From contig JALEFZ010000087.1 of NCBI GenBank assembly GCA_022760475.1, positions 1 through 64,000 on the forward strand: a DNA stretch of 64,000 bases, in the 5' to 3' direction. Position 1 is the stretch's first letter. Each line of letters opens with the position of its first letter. Of the stretch, positions 27,170 through 36,152 are shown one piece after another. The notes beneath the pieces are model-generated. The model was not told where the DNA came from. It worked only from the letters and a program-made list of their open reading frames with translations, and ran no database searches. The stretch comes from Bacteroidia bacterium. Lineage in GTDB: Bacteria > Bacteroidota > Bacteroidia > J057. The position numbers and the translations under genes are program-made.

Positions 27170-29428
27170 ATGAAAAGACAGCTCAAAAAAAATAATAGCC
27201 CTTCCTTACAGAGGAGGGAGAAGCAATTCCAAAAACAAGGAGGAGGGGATTTTTTTCCTGCTAACAAATCCATTCAACCCAAATTGAAGGTGGGTGAACC
27301 GGGCGACAAGTACGAGCAGGAAGCTGACGCCATGGCGGATCAAGTAGTCAATCAACCTGCACATACTGCTCCGCAGATAAGTCCCATGATGGATGGGGAG
27401 GACGAGGCCAAGCGGAAGCCTATGGTGCAGCAAATGGCAGCGGAGGAGAAAATCGACAAGATGGACGATCCCGAGGTCATGGAAAAGCAGGAAGAGGAGC
27501 AAGTAGACATGAAAGAAAGAGAGGAAGGTCTAGACATGAAGGAGGAGGAACAAGTCGACATGAAAGAAAAAGAAAAAGGCTTGGACATGAAGGAGGAGGA
27601 AATTCAGGAGAAGCCTTCCGTTCAGCGCTCCACCCAAGGCAGTGGCACTGGTCACGCCCCATCTACGGTGGAATCTTCGATCAATTCGAGCAAGGGACAG
27701 GGCCATAGCCTTTCGGCTCATACACAAAGTCAGATGGAATCTGCCTTCGGGGCTGATTTCAGTGGTGTTAGGGTCCATACGGATTCAAGGTCTATTCAAA
27801 TGAACCAGGAGCTTGGGGCGCAAGCCTTTACGCATGGCTCAGATGTATATTTCAATGAGGGAAAGTATAGCCCTGAGACAAGTAAGGGGAAGCATCTGCT
27901 GGCGCATGAGTTGACGCATGTGGTGCAGCAGGGGGGAAGCGAACTTTCAAGGAAAAAAAATCCTGAAATTCAATCAAAACCATCCATTTCTAAGGGGAAC
28001 AACAAATCGATTCAAAGGAGTATTGAGACCTATAAAATGAAAGGTTTGGGAGATAATGATTATTCCTGGGCTAGGAATAATGACTCAAACATCAAACTAA
28101 TTTCTTCAGCCAAAAGATATGAACGGGAGAACGCAGAATATCAGAAAAAGGATACCGCCGTTTTAAATAGTAATAAGCCAAGTTTGATGAAAATTCCTCA
28201 TGGAGGTAAAGGCAGGTTGAATGTAGATTTATTTTATATCCTTCTTGAAGATTATGCGGGTCTATGGGGAGATAATTACCTGTCTCATGGGAAATATACC
28301 TTTAAGTTAGACTACCTGGCAAAGGATGGAGAGATTGACTATTTGAGTACAGGAGATGTAGATATGGAAAAAAGAGAGTCAAATAATGAGAACAATAACG
28401 CTGCTTCAGTTCGAGTTAATCTATTAGAAAATCCATCAATCAAGGGCGTAAAGGTTATTGTAAAGGTCGATACCCCTCGTAGAAATATCTCTATTACGGA
28501 CAAGACAACTACAAACTCAGATTTTAGCATTGGAGGTAAGCTGGACGGAAGTGTTGGTGGGTCTTTGGGGGCAAACTTCAAGCTCAGCTTTGATTTTGAT
28601 CCTACGGCTGAGATTGGAGGCAACATCGGTGCTGATGTAGATGTAAGTGCTTCGATTAGCGATTTGTTGTCTATTATTCCCCTCTTAAAGACGGCAAGTA
28701 TTGCGAAGAAAGCAGTTTCCTGGCTTAAAAAAGCAAGGAGAATTGTAGAAAAAGTAAAGCCCCTCGCCAAGGCCTTGGAAATGCTGGACTTGATTGGAAT
28801 TGATGCTAGCCTAAAAGCAGGTCTAAAGGCAGCAGTGAAACTGGGTTTGGATATAAAGTTAAGGGCCAGACTGCAAGCAGCTTTGGACGCCAGTCTGAAC
28901 GTATCTGCTAACGCCGGTGGAAACATTGGAGGTGGATATTCAACCAAAAATACCAATACCAGAGAAGAATCTTATGACTTGACCAAGGGAGGAGCCGTAT
29001 TGAGTAAGTCTTATGAGATTGGATTAGAGGAACAGGAAAAGTCATTTAACCCGGCAGCATATCGAAATGATATATTGTTTGAAAAAGAGAACCAGGAGAA
29101 TCTTTCTCCTGAAGGAAAGCAAAGACTAGGTATGTGGTGGAATAACATTCCTCAAGAAGTACAGCAAAAAGTACTCTCGGGTGAATTAACGGTATTCTTA
29201 GATGGCCATACGAGCATGACAGGAACAGATAGGTATAACTCTGAATTGGGTGAAAAAAGAGCCCAAAATGTAAGGGAAGCTCTGTTGCTCATGTATTATG
29301 CCAACACTGTGAGGATAGATTTCGAAAGGATAAAGGTTTCGCCAAGATCAAGTGGGGAAACCGCAGCACGGGGACCAGCAAGGGACTCAATATTTGACAG
29401 AAGGGTTAAAATCAGCTTAGAACTTTAA
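27170..29428 (+). CDS. DUF4157 protein with OmpA-like C-terminus, eCIS cargo candidate
   Basis: 752 residues without a signal peptide. Residues about 30-60 hold FFPANKSIQPKLKVGEPGDKYEQEAD-type leader sequence (read in two blocks at about 27248-27330), which recurs in the second DUF4157 protein. An acidic 17-residue unit is tandemly repeated at 111-144. The DUF4157 domain (about 176-255) ends in HELTH at 246-250, a zinc-peptidase-like motif. Residues 450-620 are Gly/Ala/Leu-rich with amphipathic helices that might insert in membranes. The last 80 residues are OmpA-like (FLDGHTSMTG, NSELGEKRAQNVREAL). DUF4157 is strongly linked to eCIS effectors; the function of this one is unknown. Confidence 0.8.
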   Translation: MKRQLKKNNSPSLQRREKQFQKQGGGDFFPANKSIQPKLKVGEPGDKYEQEADAMADQVVNQPAHTAPQISPMMDGEDEAKRKPMVQQMAAEEKIDKMDDPEVMEKQEEEQVDMKEREEGLDMKEEEQVDMKEKEKGLDMKEEEIQEKPSVQRSTQGSGTGHAPSTVESSINSSKGQGHSLSAHTQSQMESAFGADFSGVRVHTDSRSIQMNQELGAQAFTHGSDVYFNEGKYSPETSKGKHLLAHELTHVVQQGGSELSRKKNPEIQSKPSISKGNNKSIQRSIETYKMKGLGDNDYSWARNNDSNIKLISSAKRYERENAEYQKKDTAVLNSNKPSLMKIPHGGKGRLNVDLFYILLEDYAGLWGDNYLSHGKYTFKLDYLAKDGEIDYLSTGDVDMEKRESNNENNNAASVRVNLLENPSIKGVKVIVKVDTPRRNISITDKTTTNSDFSIGGKLDGSVGGSLGANFKLSFDFDPTAEIGGNIGADVDVSASISDLLSIIPLLKTASIAKKAVSWLKKARRIVEKVKPLAKALEMLDLIGIDASLKAGLKAAVKLGLDIKLRARLQAALDASLNVSANAGGNIGGGYSTKNTNTREESYDLTKGGAVLSKSYEIGLEEQEKSFNPAAYRNDILFEKENQENLSPEGKQRLGMWWNNIPQEVQQKVLSGELTVFLDGHTSMTGTDRYNSELGEKRAQNVREALLLMYYANTVRIDFERIKVSPRSSGETAARGPARDSIFDRRVKISLEL
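27500..27601 (+). repeat. Two 51-bp tandem repeats
   Basis: Two in-frame units (27500-27550 and 27551-27601) differ at few bases. Each encodes QVDMKE(R/K)E(E/K)GLDMKEEE, a charged segment in the N-terminal disordered region of the DUF4157 protein. Confidence 0.9.
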
Positions 29429-29439
29429 TCAGGCACAAA

Positions 29440-30546
29440 ATGCAGCGACACATTTGGGATATTGCATGTTTTCTTTTGGGCATATTTTTTTTCATTTCCT
29501 CTTGTAAAGAGAGCTCAAGTCTTATCAACATCAAATCGGATGTTGATGTCCAATTGATCCTCAATAAAGATCAAAAACTTGAACTTGCTGGGAACGAAGC
29601 CCACAAGATATCAATTGAATCTTATCCCATTGTTATCGAGGCAATTAGTGTTGAAAACCCTTCAAATAAAATTGATACATTGATATCAAGCCAACCTTTA
29701 GAAACCATCTTCTTGAATTTTGGAAGGATTGAAGAAGGAATTTCCATAGGAATTCAGAGTCAGTCATGGGGAAAGCGAAAAGGTAAAAAGTGGACCCCTG
29801 GCAATACCCCAGAACCGCAGATGAAAGAAGTTCCCTCAGGGCAATTTAAGGCACAATCTGAAGAGATCTCCCAATTTTTAATGGGTAAGACAGAGGTTAC
29901 TTACGCGCAGTATTGTGCTTTCCTAAATGTTAATGGGAATCAAAATGACAAACAAGAGGGAATTCGTTGGATAGATCTTGATGGCATAGAAAATAAGATT
30001 GATCTTGGAAGGATTCCCAGGTTCGAAAGCAAGTCATTTTTGATCGATGAATGGGAATATTGCAGGATATTTGAAAGCCAAGGGTATTTTTTTGTTGAGG
30101 AAGGATACGAAAATCATCCGGTTGCATTTGTTTCTTTCTATGGGGCAAAAGCTTACTGCGAATGGCTTGGTGGGAAACTTCCGAACGAAAAAGAGTGGGA
30201 ATATGCGGCGGCTGAAGCGAGCTTTTCTGCGCCCTTCATTTTCAGTGGAAGCAATGATTTCAAAAAGGTGGCAAATGTAGCTACAGGGGCAGAACTGAAT
30301 TATCCTGGACCTAAAGAAGTGGGGAGTTTATCTCCGAATGCTTTGGGATTATTTGACATGAGTGGAAATCTATGGGAATGGTGCGCGAGAAGTGAACTCA
30401 ATTCCCTCAAGGATAATTTGGTCATATGCAAGGGGGGAAGTTGGTTTAACCCTCCCACTTACAGCGAAATTTCCAAAGGAACTTCAGTTAGTCCCTCTAT
30501 CAGGAGTTCCAGAATAGGTTTTCGAGTCATTAAGTCCAAACCCTAA
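29440..30546 (+). CDS. FGE-sulfatase (SUMF1-like) lipoprotein inside the eCIS operon
   Basis: 368 residues. The N-terminal hydrophobic stretch ends in ISSC, a lipobox, so the protein is probably lipidated and extracytoplasmic. From about residue 145 it has the formylglycine-generating-enzyme fold: FLMGKTEVTYAQYCAFLN, HPVAFVSFYGAKAYCEWLGGKLPNEKEWEYAA, FDMSGNLWEWC, CKGGSWFN and a RIGFRVI end. The N-terminal 120 residues look like a small beta domain. The Bacteroidota gliding/T9SS lipoproteins GldJ and GldK share this fold, so it may be structural rather than catalytic. It lies 11 bases after the first DUF4157 gene; its link to injection is from context only. Confidence 0.8.
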   Translation: MQRHIWDIACFLLGIFFFISSCKESSSLINIKSDVDVQLILNKDQKLELAGNEAHKISIESYPIVIEAISVENPSNKIDTLISSQPLETIFLNFGRIEEGISIGIQSQSWGKRKGKKWTPGNTPEPQMKEVPSGQFKAQSEEISQFLMGKTEVTYAQYCAFLNVNGNQNDKQEGIRWIDLDGIENKIDLGRIPRFESKSFLIDEWEYCRIFESQGYFFVEEGYENHPVAFVSFYGAKAYCEWLGGKLPNEKEWEYAAAEASFSAPFIFSGSNDFKKVANVATGAELNYPGPKEVGSLSPNALGLFDMSGNLWEWCARSELNSLKDNLVICKGGSWFNPPTYSEISKGTSVSPSIRSSRIGFRVIKSKP

Positions 30547-30696
30547 CCATGTATTTTGGGTGCTAAGAGACTGTTTGAGTTTATAATTTTGGAATCAGAT
30601 TCTTAAAGGGCAATTGTAATCCAGAAGGATAAGTTTCAAACGGTATCTAAACAATTGACAACAGCCTGCAGGTAAAGCATGCACGGGTGATACTAG

Positions 30697-33600
30697 ATGA
30701 AGACCCACAGTTCATTAATTCAGAGAAAAAGCACTTCCAATTCTTCCACTTATTCAAGCGGAAAAGGCTCCTTCTTTCCTTCTTCCTACTTAGTCCAACC
30801 CAAGCTGATGGTTGGCCAACCCAATGACAAGTACGAACAGGAAGCTGATAATGTCGCCGAACAAGTCGTTCAGCGCAAGGCCGAAGGCAATTTCTTCCCT
30901 CCCATTTCGCAGAAGATATCCCCCCTGAATTCAAGTGACCTAAACGCTTCCTTTTTTCCTTCCAGAAAGCAAATACAGCCAAAATGTTCAGCCTGCGAGG
31001 CCAAGGAGGAGACTTTGCAGAAAAAGGAAGAAGAGATCCAGGAAAAGAAATCTGAGGAGTCCATCCAGGAATCCTCAGAACAAGAAATTCAAACCAGACA
31101 AGAACTTACTTCTATTGATACCGCTTCTTCTGCAGAAGCCCTTTCAATTCAGGCATCTTCTGAATCTACGGATACCACCGTTTCCACAGCCATACCCCCC
31201 CTACAACTAGAGGCAGAAGACAACTCCACAGAGAAGGAAGAACTCATACAAGAAAAATGCGATGCTTGTGGCAAGGAGCATGAAGATCCCATTCAAAAGT
31301 CTTCGGAGGCTTCATCTTCCGAGGTTTCATCGGGCTTAGAGTCTACCCTGAGTAGCAGCAAGGGTGGAGGAAGCCCTCTGCCAGAGGATACAAGGACCCA
31401 GATGGAATCATCTATTGGGGCTGATTTCTCTGATGTTCGGGTTCATACCGATAGTTCCGCTGTTCAGATGAATAGGGACTTGGGAGCCCAGGCCTTTACC
31501 CATGGATCTGATATCTATTTCAATGAGGGTAAGTATGACACAGGGAGTCAGGGGGGGCAGAAGTTGTTGGCGCATGAGCTGACGCATACGGTGCAGCAGG
31601 GAGGAGCACCTGCTGTTCAGGCTTATTTAGGAGAAGGCCTAGTAAACGCTACAGGAAACTTCATAAGTTCAGGAGTAAGAAGTGTTGGGAATGCAGTTTC
31701 AGGTGCCGCTGAGACCGTATCGGAGACTGTAAAGGGGGTAGCCCAATATGGCAAAGAAGCGATAATCAGCATGGTTGCAGCTTTCTCGCCAAGCTTGGCA
31801 GGGATCATTCGAATGGGCCCTTTTAATTACATCAAAAAATTACTATCAGGCTTTATTTCTAACTGGATAAAGAGCCTCACTGGTGGCCTTACACTGAAAG
31901 CAGCTTTTGGTCAATTCATCAACTGGTTGTCAGGACCTTTTGACGACATCAAAGCGGTCTTAGAGGGAGGAGATCCCTGTACCATATTCGGGATAGTGGT
32001 TAACGCCATCCGGAACATGGTATTCAAGCTCATGGAAAGCAAGTTCGTGGGCAATATCATGGGAAGGCTCTCTCGGCTGAATGGTATCATGACTGCCATT
32101 GGAAAAGGATTTTTGGCTGGGAATGTGGCCTTGATTGGAGGTATTTGGCAGGGTATTAAGGGAACTGCTGGTCTGATTTCATCTGGAATTAGACTTGTAC
32201 GAGAAAACTTATCCAGTGCTTGGTCGACAATATCCGGTTTACTTGGGTTTAGCCAAGGAGATCAAAGTTCAGTCTTAGAATGGATAAAAGGAATTGCCAA
32301 TACTGCCTGGGAAGGGATTAAGGCAGGAATGATGGTTGGTATAAATGGGCTTCAGAAATTTGGAAGTTACATGTATACCCTGACTGGGTTAAAGGCTAGT
32401 TTTCAACTGATTAGTGCTGCAGAGCGGGTATACGATATGATTTCCTGGCTTTGGAAAAATCGAAATAAACCCAATCTGGTAGAACTGGCAGCTAAGGATA
32501 AGAAAATAGGAAAGACTGGATTGCCTAATCTATTGAAAGAGCTTTCCAAGCTAAAGTCCAAGGCGTCAAGTGTATTGAATAAGTACTTGAATTGGTTTGT
32601 AGGCTTACATCTGCAAATCTTAAGCCTTGTAGAATCTATTACAGGCTTACCGATTCTAAGCACCCTAAAACCCGTTTTTAGTCGTTTTTCAGAATCCATT
32701 AAGGAATTGGGGGATTGGCTGAAGACCAATGTTCCCAAGTTCATTGACGGCATAACAAAAGGTGTAACAAAACTTTACAATTACCTCCGCCCACTTCTGA
32801 GCATCATCGTATGGATAGGGATTGCAATTGCCAATCCACCTCTATTTCCAATCATTGTTCCGATGATTTTGGGGGGCGCAGTTTGGCTGTTGGTTCCAGA
32901 TTGCTACAAGGCTCCCATCATCAATTTGATTCTTGACATCATGATCAAGGCACTTCGAATAGTGCCCGATGTACCCATGTTAGGCCCCCTTTGGTCTATC
33001 CTGAAGCCAGGAGTAGTAGAATTTTTGGTCAAAATCAGAGAAAAACCTGATGGAGTAAAGGTCTCGGTCATCAATAAAATCGTAGAGATGTTTCTCTTCT
33101 CAGGGGTAGAGTTTGTAGCGGGATTTGTAGTGGGGATGCTTCAAGGAATTTTAGAAGCCTTATTTGGGCCATTTATCCTGCTGTACTACCTAGGTAAAGG
33201 GCTGTATTATTTGGTTTCCTGGATGTCGAAAGTTGGAAATCAATTGTTTGGAGACGGAAGGCCTGCACCTTCTCTATTTGGAGGTGGTGGTTCCACACCT
33301 GAGAAAAAGAAAAGCAAGAAAAAAGGTCCCAAGGAATGCCAGGATGAAACTAAGAAGAATGAAAATGCTGAGAACCCAAGCTCAGATCTTGAGACGGTAA
33401 AGGATGTCAAAGGCATCAACAACCAACATCCACCCAATCCACCTCTTGCAGAAGCCTTTGTCCAGACTGCCTCCCAGATTATGGGTTCTGTGAGAACCAT
33501 CCGAGCCAATATGTCCAAAGCGATTGGTGAGTTCATGGCTGGCGGCGGAGGCATGTCATTCAACACCCTCCAGGAAAAATTAGGTTCCTTATGGGCTGGT

Positions 33601-35499
33601 GCACAGTCTTCCATGAAATCAAAGGGGGGGAAATTAGCAGATTGTTTCATGGCAACGCTAAGTTCTTCCTCAGCCCAAAAATTGGGTGGTGAAAAAGCCT
33701 ATGCCTTTGGCTCCACATTGGGATGGCTGGCAGGAACGATCGTTACAGAAATTATTTTACTGTTGATCAGTGCGGGAATGATTACTGTTGCCAAAGGAGC
33801 CTTGAAGCCCATCGAGTGGTTGGCCAAAGCTGGGGATAAAATCATGGAAGTGTTTATGGCTGCCTTCAAAGTCTTCAAGCCCCTTTTGGCTATGTTGCGT
33901 AGGTTGGTTCCATCCATTTCAAAGGGTTTTGGGTCAATGGCCAAGGGGGCTTTGCAGCGAGTTGGCAAGGCAATGGAAAACATCATGACTTCGCTGGCCC
34001 AGTTTTTTGCCAAAATGCCTTTCTTCAAACTGACGGACGATTTTGCGGCTAAGCTAGCCCAAGGGACTATACGACAAGGAGGTGAGGCTGTTGTAGGTGG
34101 AGGAGCAAGATTGGGCAAAGAAGCAGTGGAAAACTTGTCAGAACGAGGTAGTCGGGAAGCAGGAGAGGAATTGGGAGGAGAATTGGCCGAAAAGGCTTCA
34201 AAGGAGACTTCTGAGAATTTAAGTGAGCGATCTAATAGGGAATTGATAGAAAAAGGAAATGGAAAAACCCCAATTGAAAATGCTAAAGCAGTTAAAGAAG
34301 TAAATCAATTGGGTCCCATGAACCAGGAAACGAGGGAAATGTTAGTGGATAATCCTGAAATGAGGAAATTGATCGGGGCAAATCAAGATATTGCCCATTT
34401 CTTCCGTAAGTGCAAGTCCCCCTGTTATCCTCCTGAAATGAGGCCTCTACATATGCAAAGACTTAGACAATATCTTGATGGGATGGAAAAGGAGGGTATA
34501 CCTGTCGATGATTTCCTAATAAATGATTTTTTATATCATAACAGGAACAATCTTGACAAAGCTACAAGCAGATTTGTAAATCCTGATATTCCCTTAATTC
34601 GAAAGGTTCCCAATAACTTTGAACCGTCCAGAAGATTGGATTTGGAAGCTGCATTTCCTGACTTAGTCAATAATTCGACAATAGGTAAATTATTAGATGA
34701 TGGGGTTCCTCCAAGACAGATTCAGGATATTTTTGAAAAGTCTATGAGGAATGGGGTTGAAATGGGCGAAATGCTTGATTTATTGCAAAAAGTTCCTAAA
34801 GACCAGAGACAAGCAATTCTTGGTATGTTATCACTTGCAGACAATCGATTTGATGAAACAATATCACAGCTTAGAAGGGTGAATGCTGATGGAGCTTGGG
34901 ACAACTTTGCATCGTATTTTGAAAAAATAGATAATCCTAATTATCGTTGGGTTAGAACTTCTGATGGAAGAGTTGTTGAAATCCCTAGTTCTAGTATAGA
35001 AGAAGGGACTCTTCCTGGGACAATTGTGAATTTGAATGGTGAAAGAGTGATGTATATGGGTAAAACGGATGAAGTTGGTAGGTTAACTTCGAAAGGAGGT
35101 GAAATGAACACACTAATTTTCCCAGACGAAGCTATGCATACAAGGGTAAGGGTAGATGCAGGTGATTTAACCAATGCTCCTTCATTTAGAGGAGGTCGGC
35201 CAGGCCATGCAATGGAAAAACATGGAGTTACTTGGAGGAGTTGCGAAGAAGTTCTAAATGCCCCTGATCGAGTATTCACTGGATTTTCTGAAGGAACTGG
35301 TCGCCCTGTTGATGTGTATTGGCAAAGAAGCCCAATTCCTGATGCAGGAGTTAATGAAGGACGCGTAGTTATTACAGTTCGTGGGAATAAGAATCAAGTA
35401 ATTACTGCTTACGGAGAAAGAGGATTTGCTACTAGGGGAAGCGTAGGTTACGTCAATCCAGGAGGCTGGGCAAATTCTCCATCATTCGTAGAATTATAG
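30697..35499 (+). CDS. Large DUF4157 protein with nuclease-like C-terminal tip, toxin candidate
   Basis: 1600 residues, no signal peptide. The N-terminus (to about 60) repeats the leader of the first DUF4157 protein (FFPSSYLVQPKLMVGQPNDK, then YEQEAD). Two Cys pairs (CSAC, CDAC) lie in the Glu/Ser-rich linker. DUF4157 ends at HELTH, residues 293-297. Residues 310-1130 are long hydrophobic and amphipathic helices with many Gly and Trp, perhaps a delivery or pore region. The tip, about 1415-1600, has GHAMEKHGVTW, then VFTG, GRPVDVYW and GNKNQVITAYG, an order reminiscent of BECR-fold RNases. The DNA becomes AT-rich from about 34,200. No immunity gene is obvious, as is usual for eCIS cargo. Confidence 0.8.
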   Translation: MKTHSSLIQRKSTSNSSTYSSGKGSFFPSSYLVQPKLMVGQPNDKYEQEADNVAEQVVQRKAEGNFFPPISQKISPLNSSDLNASFFPSRKQIQPKCSACEAKEETLQKKEEEIQEKKSEESIQESSEQEIQTRQELTSIDTASSAEALSIQASSESTDTTVSTAIPPLQLEAEDNSTEKEELIQEKCDACGKEHEDPIQKSSEASSSEVSSGLESTLSSSKGGGSPLPEDTRTQMESSIGADFSDVRVHTDSSAVQMNRDLGAQAFTHGSDIYFNEGKYDTGSQGGQKLLAHELTHTVQQGGAPAVQAYLGEGLVNATGNFISSGVRSVGNAVSGAAETVSETVKGVAQYGKEAIISMVAAFSPSLAGIIRMGPFNYIKKLLSGFISNWIKSLTGGLTLKAAFGQFINWLSGPFDDIKAVLEGGDPCTIFGIVVNAIRNMVFKLMESKFVGNIMGRLSRLNGIMTAIGKGFLAGNVALIGGIWQGIKGTAGLISSGIRLVRENLSSAWSTISGLLGFSQGDQSSVLEWIKGIANTAWEGIKAGMMVGINGLQKFGSYMYTLTGLKASFQLISAAERVYDMISWLWKNRNKPNLVELAAKDKKIGKTGLPNLLKELSKLKSKASSVLNKYLNWFVGLHLQILSLVESITGLPILSTLKPVFSRFSESIKELGDWLKTNVPKFIDGITKGVTKLYNYLRPLLSIIVWIGIAIANPPLFPIIVPMILGGAVWLLVPDCYKAPIINLILDIMIKALRIVPDVPMLGPLWSILKPGVVEFLVKIREKPDGVKVSVINKIVEMFLFSGVEFVAGFVVGMLQGILEALFGPFILLYYLGKGLYYLVSWMSKVGNQLFGDGRPAPSLFGGGGSTPEKKKSKKKGPKECQDETKKNENAENPSSDLETVKDVKGINNQHPPNPPLAEAFVQTASQIMGSVRTIRANMSKAIGEFMAGGGGMSFNTLQEKLGSLWAGAQSSMKSKGGKLADCFMATLSSSSAQKLGGEKAYAFGSTLGWLAGTIVTEIILLLISAGMITVAKGALKPIEWLAKAGDKIMEVFMAAFKVFKPLLAMLRRLVPSISKGFGSMAKGALQRVGKAMENIMTSLAQFFAKMPFFKLTDDFAAKLAQGTIRQGGEAVVGGGARLGKEAVENLSERGSREAGEELGGELAEKASKETSENLSERSNRELIEKGNGKTPIENAKAVKEVNQLGPMNQETREMLVDNPEMRKLIGANQDIAHFFRKCKSPCYPPEMRPLHMQRLRQYLDGMEKEGIPVDDFLINDFLYHNRNNLDKATSRFVNPDIPLIRKVPNNFEPSRRLDLEAAFPDLVNNSTIGKLLDDGVPPRQIQDIFEKSMRNGVEMGEMLDLLQKVPKDQRQAILGMLSLADNRFDETISQLRRVNADGAWDNFASYFEKIDNPNYRWVRTSDGRVVEIPSSSIEEGTLPGTIVNLNGERVMYMGKTDEVGRLTSKGGEMNTLIFPDEAMHTRVRVDAGDLTNAPSFRGGRPGHAMEKHGVTWRSCEEVLNAPDRVFTGFSEGTGRPVDVYWQRSPIPDAGVNEGRVVITVRGNKNQVITAYGERGFATRGSVGYVNPGGWANSPSFVEL

Positions 35500-35510
35500 G
35501 ATAAATAAAT

Positions 35511-36149
35511 ATGCCATACCGCCGCAAGCGTCGCAAAGCTCCAGATAAGGAATCTGAACCAATCTTCAGTCCAGTCAAGAAGAAAAAGGCTGCGCCTTCC
35601 CTTGCCCAAGCTGCAGAGCTGAAAGCCGCCAAGGCCGAAAAGGCTCGCCTCTCCGCCCTGTATCTGGTCGACCTCGCCAGCGCTGCCACCCAGGGCCCCA
35701 CCCAACATCATGCCCTCGAGCTCGCCCAACAACAGTTGGGTTCGGGCATCCGAAATGCCCAGTGGCTGACATCTGCCCTCGAACGCATCAAACAAACCCT
35801 CCTCCAACACAATTTTGTCTGTGCAGATGAAATGGCCGAAAGAGATGGCCTTGGCCTCAGCCTGGGATCAAACTTTGCCAAATTGGGCCCCAGATCAACA
35901 GCTGCCAAACTGCTCTCCGTCGCCATTAAGGCGACCTCTCTGCCTGAGCCAGAGGCTGCTCCCATAAAAGAAAGCCAGGGACAAGACCTCAACACCCGCT
36001 GGAGCATGTTGGTACAACTGCTGGCCGCAGGCCTGCCTGGACAGCAACTTACAACCGGAACCTACCAGCACCATAGCGTCAAAAAGTCTGATGCTAACCC
36101 AAGAAATCCACAGAATGGGGCACGTAATTCCCCCACATCAACTGAGTAA
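35511..36149 (+). CDS. GC-rich unknown protein upstream of the eCIS ATPase
   Basis: 212 residues, starting with a strongly basic stretch (MPYRRKRRKAP, then VKKKKAAP), followed by Ala/Leu-rich helices (LALEL-like: HHALELAQQQLGSGIRNAQW) and a polar end. I recognise no family. Local composition is far above its surroundings: 43 of 60 bases at 35641-35700 are G or C. It begins 11 bases after the toxin candidate and ends 3 bases before the ATPase gene, so it is probably translated with them. It could be a cargo adaptor or a DNA- or RNA-binding helper for loading; both are guesses from charge and position. Confidence 0.6.
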   Translation: MPYRRKRRKAPDKESEPIFSPVKKKKAAPSLAQAAELKAAKAEKARLSALYLVDLASAATQGPTQHHALELAQQQLGSGIRNAQWLTSALERIKQTLLQHNFVCADEMAERDGLGLSLGSNFAKLGPRSTAAKLLSVAIKATSLPEPEAAPIKESQGQDLNTRWSMLVQLLAAGLPGQQLTTGTYQHHSVKKSDANPRNPQNGARNSPTSTE

Positions 36150-36152
36150 AAC

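Noticed and set aside
28339-28956. 205-codon minus-strand ORF in the DUF4157 gene
   Set aside because: A mirror of the Ala/Leu/Lys-rich region; no start context or domain.
35448-35810. Minus-strand ORF of 120 codons in the GC-rich patch
   Set aside because: High GC lowers stop frequency, so long mirror frames are expected here. The plus-strand frame is better placed in the operon, though its protein is also unknown, so some doubt remains.
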